A stretch of DNA of 64,000 bases from JALHVH01 sp963773685 (GTDB lineage Bacteria; Acidobacteriota; Aminicenantia; Aminicenantales; Saccharicenantaceae), in contig CAVZBY010000001.1 in NCBI GenBank assembly GCA_963773685.1, positions 474,884-538,883 of the forward strand, read 5' to 3'. Position 1 is the stretch's first letter, and the number at the start of each line of letters is the position of its first letter. The position numbers and the translations under genes were made by a program. The notes beneath the pieces were generated by a model. That model had not been told where the DNA came from. It saw only the letters and a program-made list of their open reading frames with translations, and made no database searches. Shown here piece after piece: positions 34,056 to 41,051 of the stretch.

Positions 34056-34914
34056 TGGTGAATTTCTTCACCGTGTGGTGCGGCTGGTAGGATTCCTTGG
34101 CCCTGCGGAGGCCGGGGTGCCCTACGTCCTGCTCCCGGTTGATGAAGGCGAACCCGGACCATTCGTTCCGGACGAACTCCCTGTTGATGAGCTGGGCCAG
34201 GCCGGGGAACGCGGGGTTCGCGATCTCGATATGGATGACGGCGGTATCCCGGGTGAGCGGCTCGCCGATCGAGAACGCCTGGACCTTCCCCCCGACCTCG
34301 ATGGCGCCTCCGGTGAGATGAAGCTCCGGGAGCTCGTTCAGCGCGGCGAGGATGGCCGTCTTTTCGGCCCCGATGTTCGCGTCCAGGAGGACCTTGCCGT
34401 TGAACCACTCCTCCAGGAGGGCGCGGCAGGTGTCGATCGAGTCGGGGCCGATCTTCCGGTAGCGCCAGGCGTTGGTCCGTTCGAATTTCCGGATCTGGTT
34501 GCGCTTGCCGTCGTACTTCTTCCCCTTCAGCTCGACCAGATCCTCGGAGGCATAAACGTAGTCGAAGTTGTCCGGGTCGGGTTCTCTCTTATGGGAAGAG
34601 CCGTAGCGGAGGGCGAACGCCTCGGGGACGCGGGACAGGCGGGGATTGAGCTCCAGGCACGCCTCGACGGTCCCCGCGGGGTCGGTTTCCCCGACGGGTT
34701 GGAGAAAATACGGCGGTTCTCCCTGCGGCGCGCAGAGAACGCACAGGTTGCCGTTGTGAACGGCGTACTTAGGCCGCTCGCATTCCCGCCAGATATAGAT
34801 GTTGGCGAAGGTCATCTCGCAGGCTTCCGACGGGAATCGGGAGAAGAAGTCCCGGATGAGCGGGCCGTCCTCGAGGCCGACCGGCTTGAGCTCAGGGAAG
34901 AGCGGAGGGATCAC
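34045..34914 (-). CDS. DUF2156 / phosphatidylglycerol lysyltransferase-like protein
   Basis: 289 residues from a GTG at 34914 that overlaps the stop of the GNAT gene (GTGA). The pattern DRDFFSRFP-like IRDFFSRFPSEACEMTFANI, DFDYVY-like NFDYVYASEDLVELKGKK, and KRNQIRKFERTNAW with IEIANPAFPGLAQLINREF matches the DUF2156 double-GNAT fold. Relatives transfer amino acids from tRNA to lipids or have unknown acyl acceptors. Soluble: no transmembrane helices. Its 3' end overlaps the aspA open frame by about ten bases on the other strand. Confidence 0.8.
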   Translation of the reverse strand: MIPPLFPELKPVGLEDGPLIRDFFSRFPSEACEMTFANIYIWRECERPKYAVHNGNLCVLCAPQGEPPYFLQPVGETDPAGTVEACLELNPRLSRVPEAFALRYGSSHKREPDPDNFDYVYASEDLVELKGKKYDGKRNQIRKFERTNAWRYRKIGPDSIDTCRALLEEWFNGKVLLDANIGAEKTAILAALNELPELHLTGGAIEVGGKVQAFSIGEPLTRDTAVIHIEIANPAFPGLAQLINREFVRNEWSGFAFINREQDVGHPGLRRAKESYQPHHTVKKFTITR

Positions 34915-35318
34915 CGGGCCTCCCGAATCATTATGGTGCAGAGGCTCTTGTCGCATCCCTCGCACCAGGCGGCGTCCTTCTTCATGCCTCGAGGGACGAT
35001 CCTCGTCCGCGCGAACCCGCACTTCTCGAAGAATGCGGGGATGACCGTGGCCAGATGGACGGGGCCGTCGGCCAGCCGGACGAGCTCCTCGACGAGGAGC
35101 CGTCCGACCCCCGTCCCCCGGCCGGCTTCGTCGACGCAGAGGGAGCAGAGCTCCAGGCAGTCGGCGTGCTTATTGAGGGCGACGATGCCCGCGAGGCGCC
35201 CGTCGTTTTCCGCCAGGAGGAATTCGTCCTTCTCCATCCCGGGGTAATCCATTCCGTGCTTTCCGGCGAACGCGGCGACGCGGCCGCGATCCTCCGGACC
35301 GGCCTTTCGGATCTTCAT
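34911..35318 (-). CDS. GNAT-family N-acetyltransferase
   Basis: 135 residues. A compact GNAT domain: MKIRKAGPEDRGRVAAF, GIVALNKHADCLELCSLCVD, the acetyl-CoA loop AGRGTGVGRLLVEEL and IPAFFEKCGF. A Cys-containing tail (WCEGCDKSLC) is typical of ArgA-like and other small acetyltransferases that carry this CxxCxxxxC ending. An extended -10 box places the start of transcription about two bases from the ATG, so the mRNA may be leaderless. Coupled to the DUF2156 gene. Substrate unknown; an amino-acid acetyltransferase of the ArgA/ArgN type is one possibility. Confidence 0.8.
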   Translation of the reverse strand: MKIRKAGPEDRGRVAAFAGKHGMDYPGMEKDEFLLAENDGRLAGIVALNKHADCLELCSLCVDEAGRGTGVGRLLVEELVRLADGPVHLATVIPAFFEKCGFARTRIVPRGMKKDAAWCEGCDKSLCTIMIREAR

Positions 35319-35326
35319 GAATTTGC

Positions 35327-35335
35327 ATTATACCA
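35327..35335 (-). promoter_or_regulatory. Extended -10 promoter of the GNAT gene
   Basis: On the minus strand TGGTATAAT, perfect -10 with extension, ending nine bases before the ATG. No ribosome-binding site fits in between. Confidence 0.5.
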
Positions 35336-35340
35336 TGACC

Positions 35341-35369
35341 TTGCATCGGCCGTCCGAGCGTCATAAACT
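35341..35369 (+). promoter_or_regulatory. Promoter of the BNR/sortilin-like gene
   Basis: TTGCAT (35341-35346), 17-base spacer, TAAACT (35364-35369); divergent from the GNAT promoter. GAAGGAGG precedes the ATG at 35399. Confidence 0.45.
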
Positions 35370-35398
35370 GTGTTTTCGGCCATGAGAAGGAGGCATCC

Positions 35399-37805
35399 AT
35401 GAGACGTCCCGTATTCCGCGCCCTGCGCGCGTTCTCGATCCTGTCGTTCGTCGCGGTCCTGGGCCTGGCCGGCGCCGCCCAGCAGGCCGCCAAACCCCGG
35501 CTCGTCCGGTCCACCGATCCGCGCCTGCGTATCGAAGGCTTCGATCTCTACGGAAAGATGCTTCAGGCCTCGAAGCTCAAGGACCTGAAATGGCAATGGA
35601 TCGGCCCGAAGAACGTGAGCGGGAGGATGACGGACGTCGCTGTGGTCGCCCCCAAGGGAAGGAACTACACCGTCTATGCCGCCTCGGCATCGGGCGGGCT
35701 CTGGAAGACCGAGAACGAAGGGACGACCTGGGCGCCCGTATTCGAAAGAGCGCCCTCGGCCGCTTTCGGCGATATCGCGGTGGCCCCGTCGGATCCCCGG
35801 ATCGTCTGGGCCGGGACCGGAGAGGCCAATATCTTCCGGAGCTCCCAGGCGGGCATCGGGGTCTATAAGTCCCTCGACGGGGGAAAGACGTGGAACGCCT
35901 GCGGGCTGGAGAATACCTACACCATCCCGCGCATCGTGATCCACCCGAAGGACCCCGACGTCGTCTATGTCGCGGCATCCGGCCATGAATGGACGGATAA
36001 TCCCGACCGCGGCGTCTACAAGACGACCGACGGCGGAAAGACCTGGAACAAGGTCCTCTTCGTCGACGAGAGATCGGGGGCCATCGACCTGGTCATGGAC
36101 CCCTCGGCGCCGGAAACCCTTTACGCCTCGTTCTGGCAGAGGGTCCGCAGGAAATGGAACGATCCCCGAAACTCCGCCGAGACCTCGGGGAGCGGCCTGT
36201 TCAAGACGACCGACGGCGGCGAGACCTGGAAGCCCATCAACGCCGGCCTGCCCGAGGCGAGGTACCGCGGCCGGATCGGCATCGACCTCTGCCTCGCGAA
36301 GCCCGAGGTCCTCTACGCTTTCGTCGATAACTACGAGATCGCCCGGGAGCCTTCGGCTTCCGAGCGGACGAACGTCTATGGCCTGCCTTCGAGCGGCATC
36401 ATCAAGGGAGCGACCGTTTATCGTTCGGACGACCGGGGCGAGACCTGGCGGAAGACGAGCGGGCAGACGGACGCACAGAAGAAGCTCATGGAGCGCCATT
36501 CGAACACCTACGGCTGGGTCTTCGGCCAGGTCCGGGTCGACCCCGTGGACCCGAACACCGTATACACCATGGGCCTGATGCTCAACGTGTCGAACGACGG
36601 CGGAAAGACCTTCCGGCGGGTCCTGGGGCCCGGCGTCGACCACCACGCCCTATGGATCGACCCCGACAACACGAATTACATGATCAAGGGTTTCGACCAG
36701 GGGTTGGCCGTCACCTATGACAGGGGGGCGAACTGGCGCTATTTCAAGAACGAGATCCCCGTCTGCCAGTTCTTCAACATCAACGCCGATATGGCGACGC
36801 CTTTCCGCGTCTACGGATCCATGCAGGACCACGGGAGCTTCCGCGGCGTCGTCGACCTGTCCAAGGGCCGGGACAAGATCCCCGTCGCCGACTTCGAAGA
36901 GGCGCCCGGGGGCGAGGGCTCGAACCACGCCATCGACCCGACGGACACGGACATCGTCTACTCGGCGGGCTTCTACGGAACGATCTCGCGGACCGACCTG
37001 CGAAAGGCAGGGAACTGGTACGAGACGAGCAAGGATCTTCTGCCGCCCCCCTTCGAGAACGAGCCGCGGCTGAGGGGCCAATGGCTGGCGCCCTTCATCC
37101 TCTCCCCGCACAATCCCAATATCCTCTACCACGGCATGCAATTCGTTTTCCGGTCCCTGGACCGAGGCGATACATGGGAGCGGCTCAGCCCCGACCTGAC
37201 GGCCTTCACGCCGGACGAGGCCGGGGACATTCCCTTCCACACGCTTTTCGCCCTCTCGGAATCCCCCCTCAAGTACGGCCTCGTCTACGCGGGTACCGAC
37301 GACGGCCGGGCCTGGATGAGCCGTGACGGCGCAATCCTGGAAGGAGATCACGGCCGGTCTCGCGCCCGGAAAGTGGATCAGCCGCGTCGTCGCCTCTGCC
37401 CATGAGATGGGGACCGTCTATCTGACCCAGAACGGCAAGCGCGACGACGACTTCACGCCCTACGTCTGGAGGTCGCAGGACTACGGAAAGACCTGGACCG
37501 ACATCTCGAAGGGGATCCCGTTCGGGCCCGTCAATGTCGTCCGCGAGGACCCCGTGGATGAGAACATCGTCTATGTCGGGACCGACGGCGGCGTATTCGT
37601 GACGATGGACAGGGGGAAGTCCTGGGAGGCGCTCGGGAGCGGCCTGCCGACCGTTTACGTCCACGACCTCGTTGTCCATCCCCGGGACAACGTCGTCGTC
37701 ATCGCCACGCACGGCCGGGGCATGTGGGCCCTGGATGCCAATCCGATAAACGGCAAGGACAAGAAGCGCAACGGGTACGACGAGGAAGACGGAGCGCGCG
37801 AATAG
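35399..37805 (+). CDS. Secreted BNR/sortilin (VPS10)-like beta-propeller protein, one frame break
   Basis: About 800 residues over two frames. Signal peptide (RAFSILSFVAVLGLAGAAQQ), then repeated propeller blades with the Asp-box pattern S/T-x-D-G-G-x-T-W: YKTTDGGKTWNKV, FKTTDGGETWKPI, YRSDDRGETWRKT, FRSLDRGDTWERL and VTMDRGKSWEAL. The frame shifts at 37333-37334, where one A too many in GCAATCC separates AWMSRDGA from QSWKEITAGL; removing it restores DGASWKEI, a further blade. Such exported propellers occur in many copies in Aminicenantes/Acidobacteria-type genomes; their role is unknown (glycan or protein binding). Stop at 37805. Confidence 0.8.
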
Positions 37806-37819
37806 GCGCGGGATGCAGC

Positions 37820-37837
37820 CGCACCCTTCAGGGTGCG
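37820..37837. repeat. Perfect 7-bp hairpin after the BNR/sortilin-like gene
   Basis: CGCACCC-TTCA-GGGTGCG, 15 bases after the stop codon. It may help 3'-end formation; no T tract follows. Confidence 0.4.
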
Positions 37838-37864
37838 TCGGTGGAATAGGATCGCGGGGGAAGA

Positions 37865-37990
37865 AGACGCGGGCTATAGCCTTCGGCTACTGCAAAGCCT
37901 GAAGCCCGCGGCTACAGGCGTGTCCCGCTCTCCTCGCGTTTATCGCCTATCCAGCCTGCCTCGCCCGTCTCGCTCGTCTCGCCGGCTTAT
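37865..37990. repeat. Composite interspersed repeat, copy A
   Basis: Shares with 51126-51238 the ordered blocks GAAGACGC, GAAGCCYGCGGCTACA, GTGTCYCGC, and a tandem 9-base unit GTCTCGCTC (about three copies at 37961-37983), then CTTAT. The tandem part forms the 3' end of the HD-domain gene on the other strand. Confidence 0.55.
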
Positions 37991-38884
37991 TTCAGGCAGA
38001 CAGAAGGAAATCGTGTAGGCGTCGCGGCAGCCGGCGCATCGGAGACGCGCTTCGAGGGTCCGGCATTTGATGCCCGGAACGACGGACAAGTCATAGCGCC
38101 AAGGCTTCCCGCAGGCATCGCAAAAGGCCGGCACGACGAGAAGAATATCGACGGTCCCGCCGGGCCTTCCCTTCCCGCCCGGCACCGCGACGGCTGCCTT
38201 GCGGACTTTGAAGCGCGTCCCCCGCGTCTCCTCGAGCTCTTTGAGCAGGCCCCGGAAGAACCGGAGACTTTCCCTGGATCTCTTGATGGCCGCGTTCCGC
38301 CCGGCCGCCGTCCTCATGTTACGGGGGAGGGCCTCCGCGTAGGTGAGCTCTTTGCTCAGGGAGCTCATGACGGCGGTCATGAGGTTCTTTCCCCGGAGCG
38401 CGGACTTCAGGAAGAACGCGGCGACGCCGAGGTAGCCGAACTTGCACAGGAAATCGGCGTCATGAACGAGATCCGCGATGGGATCCCGGCGGGCCTTTTC
38501 ATCATAGAGCGCCCGCAGGGCTTTGCCGACCCTGGCGACGACGGACGCGCGCGCTTCCGACGCCTCGAGGGACGCCGCGGCCAGGGCGGCCGCGCCCTCC
38601 TCCTCGGGCTTGTCGCCTTTGTGGTATTCCCCGCCGCGGAACTTACCCGCGTCATGGAAGAGCGCCGTGACGGCCGGAAGGACGGGGTCCAGGCCTTCGG
38701 TTAGAGCGAGGTCGTGGGCAAGCGATGCGACATGAACCGTATGTTCCCAGAGGAATCCCCCTTCCCTCCCGGTCCGATCTCCATCGTATTCCTTCTCGGC
38801 CGCGTTGATGATATCCCGCGCCCTTTCGACGAGCCCGGGGTAGAGATCGGAGACGGCTTCCGCAAAGCCCTTTCGCCGTTCCAT
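37940..38884 (-). CDS. HD-domain phosphohydrolase-like protein with C-terminal zinc ribbon
   Basis: 314 residues from the ATG at 38884; an ATG at 38965 lies beyond the divergent mobA start and is unlikely. HD-domain metal ligands: EHTVHVASLAHDLA, ALFHDAGKF (the HD pair) and VHDADFLCKFG. Residues about 245-300 hold four Cys in two CxxC pairs (FCDACGK; LRCAGCRD), a zinc-ribbon-like end. HD proteins hydrolyse phosphomonoesters or nucleotides. The last 15 or so residues (SRRDERDGRGRLDRR) are translated from the tandem repeat and are probably not an original part of the protein. Confidence 0.75.
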   Translation of the reverse strand: MERRKGFAEAVSDLYPGLVERARDIINAAEKEYDGDRTGREGGFLWEHTVHVASLAHDLALTEGLDPVLPAVTALFHDAGKFRGGEYHKGDKPEEEGAAALAAASLEASEARASVVARVGKALRALYDEKARRDPIADLVHDADFLCKFGYLGVAAFFLKSALRGKNLMTAVMSSLSKELTYAEALPRNMRTAAGRNAAIKRSRESLRFFRGLLKELEETRGTRFKVRKAAVAVPGGKGRPGGTVDILLVVPAFCDACGKPWRYDLSVVPGIKCRTLEARLRCAGCRDAYTISFCLPEISRRDERDGRGRLDRR

Positions 38885-38913
38885 ATCCGTAAGATAACAA
38901 ATTCGGCGCTGCA

Positions 38914-38940
38914 ATACCAAGGCCCCGATAATTTTGGTAT
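38914..38940. promoter_or_regulatory. Inverted repeat between divergent HD-domain and mobA genes
   Basis: ATACCAA (38914-38920) and TTGGTAT (38934-38940) with a 13-base spacer that includes GATAAT. On the minus strand TTGGTA is followed after 18 bases by TATCTT, a plausible promoter for the HD gene. An operator for both genes is possible. Confidence 0.35.
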
Positions 38941-38949
38941 CGTAGCGCC

Positions 38950-39621
38950 ATGAGTAAAATGACATGCGGCGGACGTCCGGTCTCCCTGATCGTCCTGGCG
39001 GGCGGCAGAAGCCTGCGCATGCGGACCGACAAAGCCCGGCTGCCGCTTCCCGGCGGGACTCTCGTCGAAAGGGTCCTGGCCCAGGTCGACGACCTGTTCG
39101 ACGAGGTCCTGATCTCCGTATCGCGCGCCCAGGCGGCGGCTTTTCCGGGGCGCCGGACCGTCGTGGACGGCATCGCCGGCCTCGGCCCCATCGCGGGGAT
39201 CCTTGCTGGGCTGAAGGCCGCCCGCAACGAAACGTGCGCCGTCCTCGCCTGCGACATCCCCGAAGTCGACTCGAAGCTCCTCCGGTCTCTCGTCCGAAGG
39301 GCCGAAGGTCATGACATCGCCGTTCCCGTCACGCCGGAAGGGCTCCTGGAGCCTCTCTTCGCCGTTTATGCGAAAGGGCTCGTCCCTCTGATCGAGGGCT
39401 CCATCCGGGCAGGGGAATATTCCCTCCTCCCTCTGATCGAGGCGTCCCGAACCTTCAAAGTAAAGATGGGAAAGCGGAACCGGCTCCGCAACCTCAACAC
39501 TCCCGAGGATTACGAGGCCTATATCAGCTCGCTTCCGGCAGGCCCGGTCACAGGCCGTCCTTCCGGAAAAGGGCGTAGAACAGGACCCGCCCCAGCCCCT
39601 CGGAAGCCAGGCCGGCGATAA
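38950..39621 (+). CDS. mobA: Molybdenum cofactor guanylyltransferase-like protein
   Basis: 223 residues. The N-terminal nucleotidyltransferase signature is LIVLAGGRSLRMRTDKARL (LAGGxSxRMGxDKAxL with Gly replaced by Arg), followed by GPIAGILAGLKAA and VLACDIPEVDSKLL. MobA attaches GMP to molybdopterin, making the bis-MGD cofactor of DMSO-reductase-family enzymes. The dmsCBA genes are convergent and immediately adjacent, overlapping its 3' end by 74 bases, which fits the role. The last 40 residues are low-complexity, as expected for the overlap. Confidence 0.85.
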   Translation: MSKMTCGGRPVSLIVLAGGRSLRMRTDKARLPLPGGTLVERVLAQVDDLFDEVLISVSRAQAAAFPGRRTVVDGIAGLGPIAGILAGLKAARNETCAVLACDIPEVDSKLLRSLVRRAEGHDIAVPVTPEGLLEPLFAVYAKGLVPLIEGSIRAGEYSLLPLIEASRTFKVKMGKRNRLRNLNTPEDYEAYISSLPAGPVTGRPSGKGRRTGPAPAPRKPGRR

Positions 39622-40426
39622 GCGCCAAGACGATCGCCCCCCGCGCAAAGGGATCGGCGATTCCCAACCCGCCACGAAGCAAGATCGCGGCAGCGCCTAG
39701 GCCCGCGATAAAGAGCAGAGCCAGCCTGATCAGGAAGATCCCGCGATATCCGGCCGAGGGCACGGTGCCAGCTGTTCTAGCCCCGGTGGCTTCCGCAGTC
39801 CCTAAATTCGGGTCGAATAGGAATACCGACGCAAAGTCCACGACGGCGAGGGCGAAAGCGGCCAGGGCCAGCCCCCCGACGAGAGGATGCGGGCCCTCTC
39901 CGGGATTCAGGATCCCGACGGCCGGGGCCGCGGAAGCCCCGAGCGTTCCCACGAGGGCCGCCGTCATAAAGAAGGAAAACACGGTCATGGCGTTATTCCA
40001 TGAGGGCACGGCCTCGAGCCTGTATATGTTCGCCATGCTCAGGATGAGGGCCGCGCCCGAGAGAGCGGCGGCAACGACGACCCCGGCAACGAACATCCGG
40101 CTCCCGCCCCGCGCCCACACCAGAACGAAGATCCCCGCCAGGAGCCCCGTCGTCAGGAGCAGAAAGAAGATCTCCCGGCTCAGCCAGGAATCTCCGAGAT
40201 TTCCCAGCGTCCGCCAGGCGTTCACGGGTCTCCCCAAGTGAAAAAAGGAGAGCACCGCGGCCGTCGCAAGGAGGGCCAGCGCGAGCGCCAGGGACCGCAG
40301 GACAGCGGGTCGGGCGGACCGCGAGTCCCCGGCCAGGACGAAGGGCAGGGTGAACATGACGAAGAACCCCACGCCGGTCTGGGCCAGAAGCGTGAATCCG
40401 ATCAGGGGCCATTCGCGCCTTGCCAT
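39548..40426 (-). CDS. dmsC: DmsC-like membrane anchor subunit
   Basis: 292 residues from the ATG at 40426, preceded by GAGGAG. About eight hydrophobic helices, for example WPLIGFTLLAQTGVGFFVM, and the motif FHLGRPVNAWRTLGNLGDSW with LSREI typical of DmsC anchors, which pass electrons from menaquinol to the iron-sulfur subunit. It starts one base after dmsB. A segment at about 205-225 (NLGTAEATGARTAG) looks like a loop. Confidence 0.88.
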   Translation of the reverse strand: MARREWPLIGFTLLAQTGVGFFVMFTLPFVLAGDSRSARPAVLRSLALALALLATAAVLSFFHLGRPVNAWRTLGNLGDSWLSREIFFLLLTTGLLAGIFVLVWARGGSRMFVAGVVVAAALSGAALILSMANIYRLEAVPSWNNAMTVFSFFMTAALVGTLGASAAPAVGILNPGEGPHPLVGGLALAAFALAVVDFASVFLFDPNLGTAEATGARTAGTVPSAGYRGIFLIRLALLFIAGLGAAAILLRGGLGIADPFARGAIVLALIAGLASEGLGRVLFYALFRKDGL

Positions 40427-40427
40427 T

Positions 40428-41051
40428 TCAGGTCTCCTCGGCATTGGCGACACCGGACCGCCCCTCCCCCGCCCGGGCCGCGCTCCGATGCGGGCGGATG
40501 AGAAGCGAGGGCCTCGTCGTCGACGCGGCCGGAAGGGGGAATACCGAGTCGGTCCCGCCGGACTTCGCCCGAAGCTCCTCGAGCGGGCCGAAATCGAGCG
40601 CCCGCATCGGGCAGGCCGCGACGCAGGACGGACGCCCTCCCGCGTCGACGAGGTCCGCGCAGAGATCGCACTTGGTCATGATCCCGCGCCGGGCGTCGTA
40701 GCGCGGAGCGCCGTAGGGGCAGGACCATTCGCAATAGCGACAGCCGACGCATTTCCGGCCGTCCAGGATGACAATCCCGTCGTCCCGGCGGGCGATGGCC
40801 CGCGTCGGGCAGGCCTTCAAGCAGGCGGGATCCTCGCAATGGTTGCAGGCCAGGGAAAGGTTATAGGCATGGACTTCCGGCACCCAGAGGCCGCCCTCGT
40901 TCCGCCAGGAACCGCCGGCGATCTCGTAGACCTTCCGCCAAAGCGTCCCGGGCCCGAGGTCGTTCTTGTCCTTGCACGCCATCTGGCAGGCTTTACAGCC
41001 CGAGCAGGAGCCCGAGTCGAAGGAGAAGGCGAGCCGGTCGCGAGCGATCAT
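40428..41051 (-). CDS. dmsB: DmsB-like 4Fe-4S electron-transfer subunit
   Basis: 207 residues from the ATG at 41051, which overlaps the dmsA stop (ATGA). Four ferredoxin-type clusters can be counted: CSGCKACQMAC, CNHCEDPACLKACP, CVGCRYCEWSCPYGAP and CDLCADLVDAGGRPSCVAACP. It carries electrons from the membrane anchor to the molybdenum subunit. The C-terminal 40 residues are poorly conserved in appearance and basic. Confidence 0.92.
   Translation of the reverse strand: MIARDRLAFSFDSGSCSGCKACQMACKDKNDLGPGTLWRKVYEIAGGSWRNEGGLWVPEVHAYNLSLACNHCEDPACLKACPTRAIARRDDGIVILDGRKCVGCRYCEWSCPYGAPRYDARRGIMTKCDLCADLVDAGGRPSCVAACPMRALDFGPLEELRAKSGGTDSVFPLPAASTTRPSLLIRPHRSAARAGEGRSGVANAEET

Noticed and set aside
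34033..35247. Open frame of 404 codons opposite the DUF2156 and GNAT genes
   Set aside because: Antisense of two recognisable genes; the product has no domain.
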